From: Actinomycetota bacterium
GTDB lineage: Bacteria; Actinomycetota; Coriobacteriia; Anaerosomatales; PHET01
NCBI GenBank assembly: GCA_029265315.1
Contig: JAJUJM010000011.1
Location: 1-59,966 of the forward strand
Direction of reading: 5' to 3'
Length of the DNA stretch: 59,966 nt
Positions 36,735-46,011 of this stretch are shown piece by piece. Within the stretch, counting starts at the first letter, position 1, and each line of letters begins with the position of its first letter. The notes below the pieces were generated by a model. That model was given only the letters and a program-made list of their open reading frames with translations, ran no database searches and was not told where the DNA came from. A program made the translations under genes and the position numbers.

Positions 36735-37628
36735 TCAGTCGAAGACGAAGCACAGCGCATCGAGCAGCCAGACGGCCGTGCGCTGTAGGTCGTGCTCGCC
36801 CTCAAGAGCACTCTGTGTGAGGTCGACGACCACCTCTCGGGACCCCTGCCTCAACTGCTGAACGGCGGTGAGCAGCCTGGGCACGAGCGTCTCCCGATCC
36901 CCCAGCCTCACCACGGGACGGCCCTCCGTAGTCACTGAAGTAGCGCCCGCGTGGAGCAGCAGATGGACGACGACATCCGGTTCCGGCTCAAGCTCCGGTC
37001 CGACCAAGGCGCACCGGGCCGTCGGCGAAGTCGCCGAAGCCAGGTTCACCATACGCTCGGCGACGAGCGTCCCTTTCGCGTCCAGGCCCGTCACAGCGAA
37101 CGGGACTCGTTCGAGGACCGATGCCGCGCGCGCGGGAGCCGGGCGAGCAGCGGAGTGGACGCTCGCGTCCTTGCCGTCCCAGACGTGCCGGAGCGCCATC
37201 AACGCCCCCACGGTGTCGTCGCCCGCGATGCCATCGGCCGGAAGCCCGGCGTTGCGCTGGAACTCCACGAGCGCCCGCTCGGTGAACGAACCGAAGATGC
37301 CGTCGATGTCCCCGCATGTGAAACCCAAGGCGTTCAGGGCCGTCTGCAGCGTCGTCACGTCACGGCCATGGAAATGCGGGAGGCGTAGGTAGAGCATCCG
37401 GTCACCCAAGGTGAAGGTCGCGTCGACCAAGGCGGACCAGGTCTCAGGGCCGACGATCGCGTCCTCGTTGATGCCCGCACGCGCCTGGAACTCGCGAACC
37501 GCTTCGGCGGTTCTGCCCAAGAAGACCCCGTCCACGCCCGTCGGCCCCAGATCGTGTCCGAGCAGGCGCAGGCGACGCTGTATGTCCTGGACGGCCGGTC
37601 CACGGTCGCCCAGCCGAATCGGCTTCAC
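36735..37628 (-). CDS. Peptidoglycan-binding domain protein
   Basis: A 297-residue protein with two PG_binding_1 repeats (IRLGDRGPAVQDIQRRLRLLG, here spread over residues 4-24, and HFHGRDVTTLQTALNALGF) followed by a ~140-residue C-terminal domain. That domain resembles the N-acetylmuramoyl-L-alanine amidase fold in outline (LVGPELEPEPDVVVHLLLHAG), but the zinc ligands are not evident. There is no signal peptide, which is odd for a wall-binding protein. The GTG start lies 22 bases after a small hypothetical gene. Confidence 0.85.
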   Translation of the reverse strand: MKPIRLGDRGPAVQDIQRRLRLLGHDLGPTGVDGVFLGRTAEAVREFQARAGINEDAIVGPETWSALVDATFTLGDRMLYLRLPHFHGRDVTTLQTALNALGFTCGDIDGIFGSFTERALVEFQRNAGLPADGIAGDDTVGALMALRHVWDGKDASVHSAARPAPARAASVLERVPFAVTGLDAKGTLVAERMVNLASATSPTARCALVGPELEPEPDVVVHLLLHAGATSVTTEGRPVVRLGDRETLVPRLLTAVQQLRQGSREVVVDLTQSALEGEHDLQRTAVWLLDALCFVFD

Positions 37629-37650
37629 CTGAACGTGCCCTCCTCGACGA

Positions 37651-38016
37651 TCAGTGCCCCGTGCCGTAACGCCCCCGGAACCGATCGACTTTGCGCTGAA
37701 GCGCGCTTTCCGCGGTGACCGCGGCGCGCAGGAAACGACGGACCTCGAGATCGAGCACCGTGTCCGGATGGTACCGGCATCCGTCGTTCATGGGGTCGCC
37801 GTCGCAGTCTAGCACGTGTGCGCCCGCCAGCGCGCTGAGCAGCGGCTTGAGTCGCCAAGCGGGGACGCCTGTGGCACGCTCGAGCACGGCTCCCACAACG
37901 GACTCGTCGCGGTGCCTGTCGAAGTAGGAGATGACATCACGCGTCGCCGTGATCGTGTCACGGTCATCGGCGAACGCGGCCATCGCCTGTCGCAGGCTCA
38001 CCTGGCAGCCCCCCAT
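37651..38016 (-). CDS. Hypothetical protein
   Basis: A 121-residue soluble helical protein, family not recognised. Its middle (VVGAVLERATGVPAWRLKPLLSALAGAHVLDCDGD) looks like a winged-helix scaffold. The ATG at 38016 has no clear Shine-Dalgarno; a GTG at 38001 follows a G-rich run and may be the start. It lies between the diguanylate cyclase and the peptidoglycan-binding gene with short spacers. Confidence 0.65.
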   Translation of the reverse strand: MGGCQVSLRQAMAAFADDRDTITATRDVISYFDRHRDESVVGAVLERATGVPAWRLKPLLSALAGAHVLDCDGDPMNDGCRYHPDTVLDLEVRRFLRAAVTAESALQRKVDRFRGRYGTGH

Positions 38017-38035
38017 ACCATCCGGTCAAAAGACC

Positions 38036-39538
38036 CTACGTGCCGGCGGACATCACCCGGTTCTTCCCCGCACGCTTGGCGCGATACATCGCCGTGTCCG
38101 CCGCCTCCAGCAGCTTGATCGCGGATTGCGCGCTCGCCGGGAAAGAAGCGACTCCGATCGAGACCGTCCTGCCCACGGGGCTGTCGCATCCGATCTGCCA
38201 GTCCAGCTGTTCGACCTGCTGTCGGATGCGTTCGGCCACCGCCACTGCGCCCTCGGACTCCGTCTCGGGAAGCAGAACCACGAACTCTTCGCCTCCATAC
38301 CGTGCGGCGATATCCATCTCGCGCAGATTCTGCCTGATGACCCCTGACACGCCCTTGAGCACCTCATCACCCCGCACATGCCCACAGGTGTCATTGAACG
38401 CCTTGAAATCATCGATGTCGAGCATGATGAGCGAAAGCGGATGTCCGAAGCGCTGCGAACGTTTGAACTCCTCTTCAAGACGCTGACGGAAGTGGCCGTG
38501 GTTGTACATCTCGGTCAGCCGGTCCGTCACCGAGAGACGCTCAAGCTCGCCGTGGAGCAGCGCGTTCTGGAGCGACAGCGAACTCTGGTTTCCGAGCACC
38601 TGCAATCTCTCGAACTCCGCAGGGGTGAGCTCACGGCGCGTCGCCGAGGCCATGACCATCACCCCGAACACATTCTCGCCGGCCCGCAGCGGCACGGCTG
38701 CCTGGCTGACGACATCGCCGGGATCGAGCACCCACGCGCCGGAGCCCGAGCCCGGCTCCACGTCCACCTCCTGGTGCGGTCCCTCACGGAACACGTGCCC
38801 CAGTATCGTCTCCGACACGGGCACAACGACACGAAACGCTTCTTCGGGTCTACCCTGCGACGCATGCAGGCACAGCGTCCAGTCCTCACGGTTGAACAGG
38901 TAGACGCAGCTGATCTCAGCTCCAAGGATGCCGTTGCAACCGTCAACGATCAGCGAGCAGACATCGTCCACGGACGTGTAGCTCGTCAGCGCCTTGAAGA
39001 ACTCGTGCGTGAAGAAGATCTCGGCCAAACGACTCTCGAGTTCCTCGTTCGCACGTTCGAGCGCTTCTTTGGAGGTCTGGAGCCGCCGCTCATGACTGCG
39101 GATCTTGTCATAAGCGACCTGCAGCTCGACGAAGAGCCGCTCCTGCTCTTCGCCGCGCTTCTTGGCCACCAGAAGGTCCCAGACGAGCTCTGCACCCGCG
39201 GCGCTCACCACGGCGACGTGCGCGGGACGGTGCGCCTCGAGCTGAGCGGATATCTTCGGGTCTTCGGACAGGTCGACGATGAGGTCGAGGTCCGGCACCT
39301 GGAACAGTTCGGAGATGTCGGTGGTGGCGTAGACGCCGAGGTCCTCGGCGAGTCGCATGCAGGGAAGCGTGGCATACGGCGCGCAGGCGGCCATGACCTC
39401 GACGTTCTCGAGGTCGTTCATGAGCCGCAGCATCGACGCAGCGCGCGACCCACCGCCTACCACTGCGATCGCCATGCGACGGCTCACGCCGCCCGATGCC
39501 GGGACCCCTTGCATCTCTGTGGTGTCCATGGTGCTCAT
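38036..39538 (-). CDS. Diguanylate cyclase with NAD-binding-like and GAF domains
   Basis: Predicted to make c-di-GMP from two GTP. The 500 residues start with a Rossmann-like domain (IAVVGGGSRAASMLRLM; ~21-120) resembling GFO/IDH or dehydrogenase nucleotide-binding domains. A coiled coil (~128-175), a GAF domain (~180-325) and a GGDEF domain follow. The active site is GGEEF and the inhibitory I-site RxxD (REMD) sits exactly five residues before it, so product inhibition is likely. It follows cheD by 16 bases at the end of the chemotaxis operon. The Rossmann part may let it respond to NAD(P) or another nucleotide; this is inference. Confidence 0.92.
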   Translation of the reverse strand: MSTMDTTEMQGVPASGGVSRRMAIAVVGGGSRAASMLRLMNDLENVEVMAACAPYATLPCMRLAEDLGVYATTDISELFQVPDLDLIVDLSEDPKISAQLEAHRPAHVAVVSAAGAELVWDLLVAKKRGEEQERLFVELQVAYDKIRSHERRLQTSKEALERANEELESRLAEIFFTHEFFKALTSYTSVDDVCSLIVDGCNGILGAEISCVYLFNREDWTLCLHASQGRPEEAFRVVVPVSETILGHVFREGPHQEVDVEPGSGSGAWVLDPGDVVSQAAVPLRAGENVFGVMVMASATRRELTPAEFERLQVLGNQSSLSLQNALLHGELERLSVTDRLTEMYNHGHFRQRLEEEFKRSQRFGHPLSLIMLDIDDFKAFNDTCGHVRGDEVLKGVSGVIRQNLREMDIAARYGGEEFVVLLPETESEGAVAVAERIRQQVEQLDWQIGCDSPVGRTVSIGVASFPASAQSAIKLLEAADTAMYRAKRAGKNRVMSAGT

Positions 39539-39554
39539 GGTACCGCCGTCGTCG

Positions 39555-40085
39555 CTACAGCTTCACGATGCCGAACTGATAGCTGCGCACGAGCACCTCG
39601 CCCGTCTCGAGAGCGAACTCCACCGTGCGTGCGTGCGCTTCACCCGTATCTTCGGCGACCAAGGGGATCGACATGAGAGCGAGCTGTCGCTTGACCTCGG
39701 CCACGTTCCGTCCTCCGATGCCCGCCATCGCGGTGTCGCCACGGAACATGGCCGCTCCGCCTGCGATCTTCGCCGTGAGTCTGCGCTGTAGTGAGCCCTC
39801 GCTCTTGAACATCGCCACCATCTCGGACACCGCCGTGTCAGCGAAGCGGCCCGCCATCAGTGTCTCCGCTCCGTTCTCAGGGTGGTGGGGCAGCATGACG
39901 TGCGACAGACAGCCACGCCTCGCAAAGGAGTCATACATCGCCACGGCCACGCAGGAACCGAGAGCCGGCGTGAGCAGACGCTGCGGAGCTTGGGCCATGC
40001 GAATCTCGCCGATGCCCACCTCGATCACCTCTGGATCGTGCGTCAGCGGGAAGATCGATGACACGAAGCCGGCTTCGTCATTCAT
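39555..40085 (-). CDS. cheD: Chemoreceptor glutamine deamidase CheD
   Basis: Deamidates glutamines in chemoreceptors to prepare methylation sites and pairs with CheC. The 176 residues contain the catalytic Cys in LTPALGSCVAVAMYD, the His in LSHVMLPH, and the Thr/Gly-rich KIAGGAAMF and IGGRNVAEV motifs. The ATG start overlaps the cheC stop (ATGA), so translation is coupled. Confidence 0.95.
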   Translation of the reverse strand: MNDEAGFVSSIFPLTHDPEVIEVGIGEIRMAQAPQRLLTPALGSCVAVAMYDSFARRGCLSHVMLPHHPENGAETLMAGRFADTAVSEMVAMFKSEGSLQRRLTAKIAGGAAMFRGDTAMAGIGGRNVAEVKRQLALMSIPLVAEDTGEAHARTVEFALETGEVLVRSYQFGIVKL

Positions 40086-40693
40086 GCGATTCCCAGCCGA
40101 CCCAGTATCACGACCAGACTCTCAGGGTTGGGCACGAAGAAGAGTGCCGCTTCGACACTACGCACTTCATCCACGAAGGCCGTGCGCACCAGTACCGCTT
40201 GTGGGGCTTCCATTCCCACTTCAGCGACCACGGCCTGCAACAAGGCGCCGGCCATGTCGAAAGCCATCGCAGGACTGGACGGCAGCACGTCGACATCGGC
40301 CATGCGTGCGATCGCGGCCAGATAGGCCGAGATGAGTATCGAGGCGACATGACGGAAGAGCGCCTCCTCGTCATGGCCCATCGCTTTCGCGCTGCCCACG
40401 TCGTGTCCACGCATCAGGTCGACCAAGGCGAGCGCGGCCTGACGGTCCGCCATGAACAGCACTCCACCGCTCAGATCTCCCAACAGACGGGCATAGACGG
40501 CGCCCACCAAACGTTCTGCCCCGCCGAAGACGTTGGGTACGTCAGCCAGGTCGAGGATCTCGAGACGCGGGACCTCGAGGGCGATCGGCCTGTCGACCAG
40601 TTGTGACAGCGCTGTGGCCGCATGACCGGCGCCGATGCCGCCTACTTCACGCAGCGCATCGAGTTGGAGGGGTGTCAGAGAATCCAGGCGCAT
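40082..40693 (-). CDS. cheC: CheC-like protein with altered phosphatase sites
   Basis: CheC normally removes phosphate from CheY-P through two ExxN active sites. Here the first site reads EVGGIGAGHAATALS, with Gly where Asn is expected; the second reads RHVASILISAYL, where Glu is His and Asn is Ser. The fold (203 residues) seems complete. Loss at both sites suggests it serves mainly as a CheD regulator. ATG at 40693 (AAGGG five bases upstream) is preferred over the GTG at 40699 that overlaps the cheA stop. Confidence 0.9.
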   Translation of the reverse strand: MRLDSLTPLQLDALREVGGIGAGHAATALSQLVDRPIALEVPRLEILDLADVPNVFGGAERLVGAVYARLLGDLSGGVLFMADRQAALALVDLMRGHDVGSAKAMGHDEEALFRHVASILISAYLAAIARMADVDVLPSSPAMAFDMAGALLQAVVAEVGMEAPQAVLVRTAFVDEVRSVEAALFFVPNPESLVVILGRLGIA

Positions 40694-40695
40694 GG

Positions 40696-42687
40696 TCACC
40701 CTTCAGTCATCGCCAGCGCACGAGGGTCGAAGATCAGCATGACCCGGCCGTCACCGAGGATCGTGGCTCCCGAGAAGCCCTTCTGGTCCCTGAACAGCCG
40801 CGACAGGGGCTTGACCACAATCTCCTGCCGACCAGCCAGGCCGTCCACATGCAGAGCGCGTTGTTCAGCGCCCGCGTCCACAAGGACCACGCTCGAGCGC
40901 GGTTCAGGCAGCGCGCATGGGTCGGCGCCGAACAGTAGTGCATCAAGACGCTGCAGGGGCACGATCGCACCGTCACGCAGAATGACCACTGGCGACCCGT
41001 CGACCGTGTCCACCGTGATGTCCTCGACCGAGTAGACCTCGTCGACGGACGACAACGGAATGGCGAACTGCTGCCCTCGGGCGTGAACCAGAAGCGCCTG
41101 CACGATGGCCAGCGTGAGCGGCAGGCGCAGGACGAAGTCGGTGCCTGACCCCAGAGTCGAACGGATGATCAAGGTGCCACCGAGATGCTCGATCTTCCCC
41201 TTCACCACATCCATCCCGACGCCACGGCCTGAGACCCTGTTCGCAGAGTCCATCGTCGTGAAGCCCGGAAGACAGGTCATCTGGAGGATGTCTCCTTCAT
41301 CGTAATCACAACGGTCCTCCTCGGAGACCAAGCCGCGTTCGACCGCTTTGCGCCACACCTTCTCGACGTCCACACCCCGCCCGTCATCGCTCACAACAAT
41401 CGCGACGTGGTCACGCTCGCGGCTGGCGGACAAGGTGATGCGGCCGACCGCCGACTTGCCTGCGATCTGCCGCTCGGACACGGACTCTATGCCGTGGTCG
41501 ATGCAGTTGCGCAGAAGGTGCACGAGCGGGTCTCCGATCTCGTCGAGCACCGTCCTGTCCAGTTCGATGTCGAGGCCCTCCATCCGGAACTCGACCTGTT
41601 TACCAAGGTCCTTGGCGAGATCGCGAACCATGCGAGGGAAGCGATTGAAGATGTTGCCAACAGGCACCATCCTGGTCTGCATGACCTCATACTGCAGGTC
41701 CGTCGAGATGCGCTGCAGCTCGTCGACGGTCTCGAGCAGTTCAGGATCGGGTCGGTGCGCGACGATACTCTCCAGTCGCGACCGCAGGATGACCAGTTCA
41801 CCGACGAGGTCCACGAGCGTGTCCAGATGACCGATCGCGACTCGCACCGTCTGCGTCTGTGAGAGCTTCGGCAGGTCACGCCTCCGCGAGCGTTCAGGTT
41901 GCGTTGGGCCGCCTTGGCTGGAATCGATGCTCGACGAGCCTTCAGCGAGTGATTCGAGCGCGACGTGGGCGACTTCGCTCACGTGCGCGACGGCCTCACG
42001 TATCTGCTCGGCACTCGAAGGCGTCTCCACCACGACCTCGAAGCTGCGACCGAACTTCTCGTCCTCGATGTCCTGGGCGGAGGGCGACGTCTCCAGGACG
42101 CTGCCCATGTGCGCCAGACGCTTCATGACCATGTAGGCCCGTACGGCTTTGAGCACGCACGCCTCGTCGAGAGTCACTTTGACGCGCCACTTCGAACCGC
42201 CGGCCCTCGATCCGGGCGCAGCGATGTGGGCACCGTCGCTGGGTGTCGAGGCAACGACGCCATCACTGTCCTTCGTCGGGCCGCTCGCGGATGCGTCCTC
42301 CGGCGCCGCGCCGGTTGTCATCGCCTCGATGGCGGCGATGATCTCGCCGGCGTCGAGGTTCGCTTGACCGGACGCCTCGTCGTCGATCAGGTCCTTGGCG
42401 AAGTCGACCGCCGTCAGCATGAGGTTCACGAGGTCGGAGGAGACCGGGACCTCGCCCTTCCTCACACGGTCCATGAGTCCTTCCATGCGATGGGTCAGGT
42501 CCGCAGCGCGGTCATATCCCATCGCTGCAGACATCCCTTTGAGCGAGTGGGCCCCGCGAAAGACCGTCTCGACCGGCCCATGATCGTGCGGTGCCGCCTC
42601 GAGCGCGAGCAGCCCGTCGACGATCTGTTGCAGGTAATCAGCGCTCTCGGCCAGGAAGACATCGCGATACGAATCCATGTCGCTCAC
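40696..42687 (-). CDS. cheA: Chemotaxis histidine kinase CheA
   Basis: A 663-residue sensor kinase. P1 (HPt) carries the phosphorylated His in GAHSLKGMSAAMG; a P2-like CheY-binding domain follows near 165-245; then P3 dimerisation, P4 ATPase with N box HLLRNCIDHGIES, G1 DDGRGVD and G2 GRGVGMDVVKG, and the CheW-like P5. It accepts signals from the two chemoreceptors through CheW and phosphorylates CheY and CheB. The GTG at 42687 overlaps the cheB stop as GTGA. Confidence 0.96.
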   Translation of the reverse strand: MSDMDSYRDVFLAESADYLQQIVDGLLALEAAPHDHGPVETVFRGAHSLKGMSAAMGYDRAADLTHRMEGLMDRVRKGEVPVSSDLVNLMLTAVDFAKDLIDDEASGQANLDAGEIIAAIEAMTTGAAPEDASASGPTKDSDGVVASTPSDGAHIAAPGSRAGGSKWRVKVTLDEACVLKAVRAYMVMKRLAHMGSVLETSPSAQDIEDEKFGRSFEVVVETPSSAEQIREAVAHVSEVAHVALESLAEGSSSIDSSQGGPTQPERSRRRDLPKLSQTQTVRVAIGHLDTLVDLVGELVILRSRLESIVAHRPDPELLETVDELQRISTDLQYEVMQTRMVPVGNIFNRFPRMVRDLAKDLGKQVEFRMEGLDIELDRTVLDEIGDPLVHLLRNCIDHGIESVSERQIAGKSAVGRITLSASRERDHVAIVVSDDGRGVDVEKVWRKAVERGLVSEEDRCDYDEGDILQMTCLPGFTTMDSANRVSGRGVGMDVVKGKIEHLGGTLIIRSTLGSGTDFVLRLPLTLAIVQALLVHARGQQFAIPLSSVDEVYSVEDITVDTVDGSPVVILRDGAIVPLQRLDALLFGADPCALPEPRSSVVLVDAGAEQRALHVDGLAGRQEIVVKPLSRLFRDQKGFSGATILGDGRVMLIFDPRALAMTEG

Positions 42688-43781
42688 CGCGCCGCCCCCC
42701 TCTCGGCCCGCGAGCGCACCGCGCGTCGAATCTCTGCTGCGACAAGCCCGGCGGGCACGACCCGGGAGGCCGCCCCCAGCCGAATGGCTGCCCCCGGCAT
42801 CCCCCACACGACGCTCGTCGACTCGTCCTGGACCACGGTGTCGCCACCGGCTTGTCTGATCTCTCGTGCGCCTTGCGCCCCGTCGGCGCCCATCCCGGTG
42901 AGCACGACACCAACGGACCTGTCGCCGAATGCGCGGGCGACACTCGAGAGCGTGAGATCGCCCGCGGGCCTCACTCCGTGTTGAGGCGGATCATTCGTCA
43001 GCTTGAGCTGCCGACTGGTCCCGTCCTGCACGACGACCATGTGGTGACCGTGAGGCGCCAGGTAGGCGACACCGGGCTGCAGAACCGTGCCGTCTTGAGC
43101 TTCGACGACGGTGATCTCACCAGCGGCCGACAACCTCTTCGCGAGCGAACGCGAGAACCCTGACGGCAGGTGTTGGACGATCAGGTAACTCGCAGGAAGC
43201 GTGGCCGGCAGACCCGACAGGACGCGTTCGAGGACCGGTGGCCCACCAGTCGACGCGGCGATCGCGACGCACGCTGCGATCCGTGACGGCGGCGCCTCTG
43301 GCGGCGCCGCAGCGCGCAAAGGCGCCTCCGCGCCCGCCTCTGCGGAGCGCAGCGCCGCCGCGATACGGTCCGGCGACACGCGATGGGCGGTCTTGATCGT
43401 CTTCAAGAGATGCTCTGAAAGCTCCGTCATCGAGCTTGCCATGCCTGCGGACGGCTTGGCGATGAAGTCGACAGCGCCTTTCGCGAGCGCCCGGTACGTC
43501 GTGTCAGGATCGTCGAGTGAGGACAACATCACGACACGAGCATCAGTGTGCTTGCGAATGTGCGGTAGAGCGTCGAGCCCGTCGAGCTCAGGCATCTCGA
43601 TGTCGAGCGTCACGACGTCCGGGGACAGCTCACGTGCGCGCTCGATGGCTTCAACGCCCGTCTTCGCTGTCCCCACGATCTCGATGCGCGGGTCGAGCGA
43701 GAGTGCACGCGTCAACATCTGGCGTATCAGCGCCGAGTCGTCTACGACGAGCACTCGGATGACCCGTGACACCGTGGACAC
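42684..43781 (-). CDS. cheB: Chemoreceptor methylesterase CheB
   Basis: Removes methyl groups from, and deamidates, chemoreceptors when phosphorylated. The receiver domain (~8-125) has acidic VVDDSAL, phospho-Asp in TLDIEMPELDG and Lys in IAKPSAG. The catalytic domain has Ser in AIAASTGGPP, His in VQHLPSGF and Asp in LTGMGADGA. Length (365) is normal. It lies between cheY and cheA with overlapping or short junctions. Confidence 0.96.
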   Translation of the reverse strand: MSTVSRVIRVLVVDDSALIRQMLTRALSLDPRIEIVGTAKTGVEAIERARELSPDVVTLDIEMPELDGLDALPHIRKHTDARVVMLSSLDDPDTTYRALAKGAVDFIAKPSAGMASSMTELSEHLLKTIKTAHRVSPDRIAAALRSAEAGAEAPLRAAAPPEAPPSRIAACVAIAASTGGPPVLERVLSGLPATLPASYLIVQHLPSGFSRSLAKRLSAAGEITVVEAQDGTVLQPGVAYLAPHGHHMVVVQDGTSRQLKLTNDPPQHGVRPAGDLTLSSVARAFGDRSVGVVLTGMGADGAQGAREIRQAGGDTVVQDESTSVVWGMPGAAIRLGAASRVVPAGLVAAEIRRAVRSRAERGAAR

Positions 43782-43787
43782 CTATCT

Positions 43788-44159
43788 CTAGCCGTGCTGA
43801 TCGGCGAGGCACTTCCTGACGGTCTCGAGCACCTTCGTGGGTTGGAACGGTTTGACGAGGAAGTCCATCGCTCCCGCCTCGAGCGCCTCGACGATCATCT
43901 TCTGCTGACCCATCGCACTCACCATGAGCACGCGGGCGTCCGGCGCCGAGCTGCGGATCTCGCGCAGCGCACTGATGCCATCGAGCTCTGGCATGGTGAT
44001 GTCCATGGTGACGAGATCGGGTGCGACTTCGCGATACTTCTCAACGGCGTCGCGCCCGTTGACCGCCTCATGGATGACGTAGCCCTCCTTGGCGAGGATG
44101 TCTCGGATCATCATGCGCATGAACGCCGCGTCATCGACGACGAGTATCGACTTAGCCAT
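43788..44159 (-). CDS. cheY: Chemotaxis response regulator CheY
   Basis: A 123-residue single receiver domain. It has the acidic pair in VVDDAAFM, phospho-Asp in TMDITMPELDG, the switch Ser in VLMVSAMGQ and Lys in DFLVKPFQ. The ATG at 44159 (GGGAG six bases upstream) overlaps the cheW stop by eight bases. Whether it acts on flagella or on type IV pili cannot be told here, as no flagellar gene is in the window. Confidence 0.95.
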   Translation of the reverse strand: MAKSILVVDDAAFMRMMIRDILAKEGYVIHEAVNGRDAVEKYREVAPDLVTMDITMPELDGISALREIRSSAPDARVLMVSAMGQQKMIVEALEAGAMDFLVKPFQPTKVLETVRKCLADQHG

Positions 44160-44646
44160 CCGCTTCTCCCGTACTGTCGTCGCCCGAACCTGCCCCGGGT
44201 GCCGCGTACTCAGATCGCGGCAGCACTTCATCGAGGTCGAGCAGTATGACGAGAGCGCCGTCGCGTTCGACAACACCCGAGAACGCGCGCGCGGTGTCCG
44301 CACCCAAGGTCCCGTCCGGCACAGGACTGATGCGATCGCTCTCGAACCACGTCACCTCGCTCGCCGCATCGACCGCGATCCCCACGGGTCCTGCCACGCC
44401 CTCAGCGACGACTATGCGAGACGTCGGCCCCGGGACGAACGGACGGCCCTTGAAGCGCCGCAGAAGATCGATCACGGGAATCACGCGGCCGCGGAGGTTG
44501 ATCACACCCATGACCGCCTCGGGCGAACGCGGCACCGGCGTCGAATCCTCATACCGGATGATGCTGCTCACGACGGACACCGGCAGGCCGTACTCCTCGT
44601 CGCCCAGACGGAAGATGACGTAGCCGTTGTCTGCGGTCTCGGTCAC
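44152..44646 (-). CDS. cheW: Chemotaxis coupling protein CheW
   Basis: Links chemoreceptors to CheA. The 164 residues form a CheW domain (VIFRLGDEEYGLPVSVVSSI, then VMGVINLRGRVIPVIDL with the receptor-contact NLRG) followed by a short acidic, low-complexity tail (from about residue 148). It is eight bases downstream of the chemoreceptor gene. Confidence 0.95.
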   Translation of the reverse strand: MTETADNGYVIFRLGDEEYGLPVSVVSSIIRYEDSTPVPRSPEAVMGVINLRGRVIPVIDLLRRFKGRPFVPGPTSRIVVAEGVAGPVGIAVDAASEVTWFESDRISPVPDGTLGADTARAFSGVVERDGALVILLDLDEVLPRSEYAAPGAGSGDDSTGEADG

Positions 44647-44654
44647 GCTTCCCC

Positions 44655-45980
44655 CTACTCGGTCCGGAAGCGGTGCACCACGTCGTCAAGACGCTGCGCC
44701 ATATCGGAGAGGTCCTGCGCAGATGCGGTGATCTCCTGCATGCACGCGGTCTGCTCTTCCGCCGCCGCGGCGGTCTCCTCCGCGGATGCTGCGTTCTGCT
44801 CGACGACCGCCGCGATCTCGTGCATCGCGCGGTCGACCTCCGAGGTCCGCTTTGCCTGTTCGGCCATCTGGGCGGCGATCTCCTCGGACAGACGGCTGGT
44901 CCTCTCTACCGCGTCCGTGATGAGGCGTAACGCGTCGTTGGACCTGCTCACGACCTCACTGCCTATCTCGACCTCGCGCGATCCGATCTCCATGTAGCGC
45001 ACTGCCTTGGCGGTCTCAGCCTGGACCTCCTTGATGAGCTCACCGATCTGCTCGGCCGCACGCCCGGAGCCTTCGGCGAGCTTTCGCACTTCCTCTGCGA
45101 CCACTGAGAAGCCGCGGCCGGACTCTCCAGCACGGGCGGCCTCGATGGCGGCGTTGAGGGAAAGCAGGTTCGTCTGGTCAGCGATGCTCGTGATGACATC
45201 CACGATGCCACCGATCTGCTCGCTCCTCTTGCCGAGCAGCTCGACCGATTCAGCCAGTGTCTCGATGGCCTGCTGCACCTCGCCTATCTTGGCGATGGCC
45301 TGTTCGGTCGCCTCCTCGCCCTTGCGAGCCACGCTCGCCGCCTCCTCCGACGTCCGAGCGGCGTCGTTCGCCTGAGCAGCCACGCGCTCCGTGGTCGAGG
45401 CGATGAGCTCCATCGAGCGAGAGGTCTCATCGACTTTGCGGGACTGCAGCTCAGCACCGTGCGCGATCTGTTGGACCGATGACGATATCTCGATAGTCGA
45501 GGAGTTGATCTCCTGTGATGAGGCCGACAGCTGCGACGCTGCGGCCGATACCGACTCGGCGGAACGCCGCACCTGAGAGGCGATGCTGCCGAGCGAACGG
45601 ATGAGGTCGTTGCACTCGCCGGCCAAGACCCCGATCTCATCGTTTCGGACGATCGTGGCCGAGACGGTCAGATCGCCCTTGCCGGCCTCAGCCATGACTC
45701 CGCCCAGATCACGCAGCGGACGAAGCACGCGGTCCTTGAATTGCCAGCGCCACAGCAGTGTGCCGGGGACGCCGGCCAGGATCATGGCGAACAGCCCGAG
45801 CACCATCACAGGGAGCATCCGTCCCAGGGTGAGGTCGAGGTACCACCACGCGAAGATCGCGGTGACCACGAGGCCGAGCGCCACCGCCGGGCCGATGGTC
45901 AACCACGTGAGTGCGGTGAACGTGAACGACAGGCCCCGTCTCACGGAACTGTCCCGGTGTACCCCTGCCAATCCCCTCAC
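44655..45980 (-). CDS. Methyl-accepting chemotaxis protein with HAMP domain
   Basis: A 441-residue receptor with two membrane helices (~28-49 and ~56-77) linked by a very short loop, so it lacks an external sensor. HAMP follows ([19 protein letters not shown]), then a full signalling domain with tip [20 protein letters not shown] and [16 protein letters not shown]. It sits inside the chemotaxis operon between cheR and cheW, and is probably the system's dedicated receptor, sensing membrane or cytoplasmic state. Confidence 0.95.
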   Translation of the reverse strand: MRGLAGVHRDSSVRRGLSFTFTALTWLTIGPAVALGLVVTAIFAWWYLDLTLGRMLPVMVLGLFAMILAGVPGTLLWRWQFKDRVLRPLRDLGGVMAEAGKGDLTVSATIVRNDEIGVLAGECNDLIRSLGSIASQVRRSAESVSAAASQLSASSQEINSSTIEISSSVQQIAHGAELQSRKVDETSRSMELIASTTERVAAQANDAARTSEEAASVARKGEEATEQAIAKIGEVQQAIETLAESVELLGKRSEQIGGIVDVITSIADQTNLLSLNAAIEAARAGESGRGFSVVAEEVRKLAEGSGRAAEQIGELIKEVQAETAKAVRYMEIGSREVEIGSEVVSRSNDALRLITDAVERTSRLSEEIAAQMAEQAKRTSEVDRAMHEIAAVVEQNAASAEETAAAAEEQTACMQEITASAQDLSDMAQRLDDVVHRFRTE

Positions 45981-46011
45981 TCCCCTTCTGTGCCGGCCGT
46001 CTTGGGCTCCC

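Noticed and set aside
38378-39676. Plus-strand frame of over 400 codons opposite the diguanylate cyclase
   Set aside because: No recognisable domain; the minus strand carries GAF and GGDEF.
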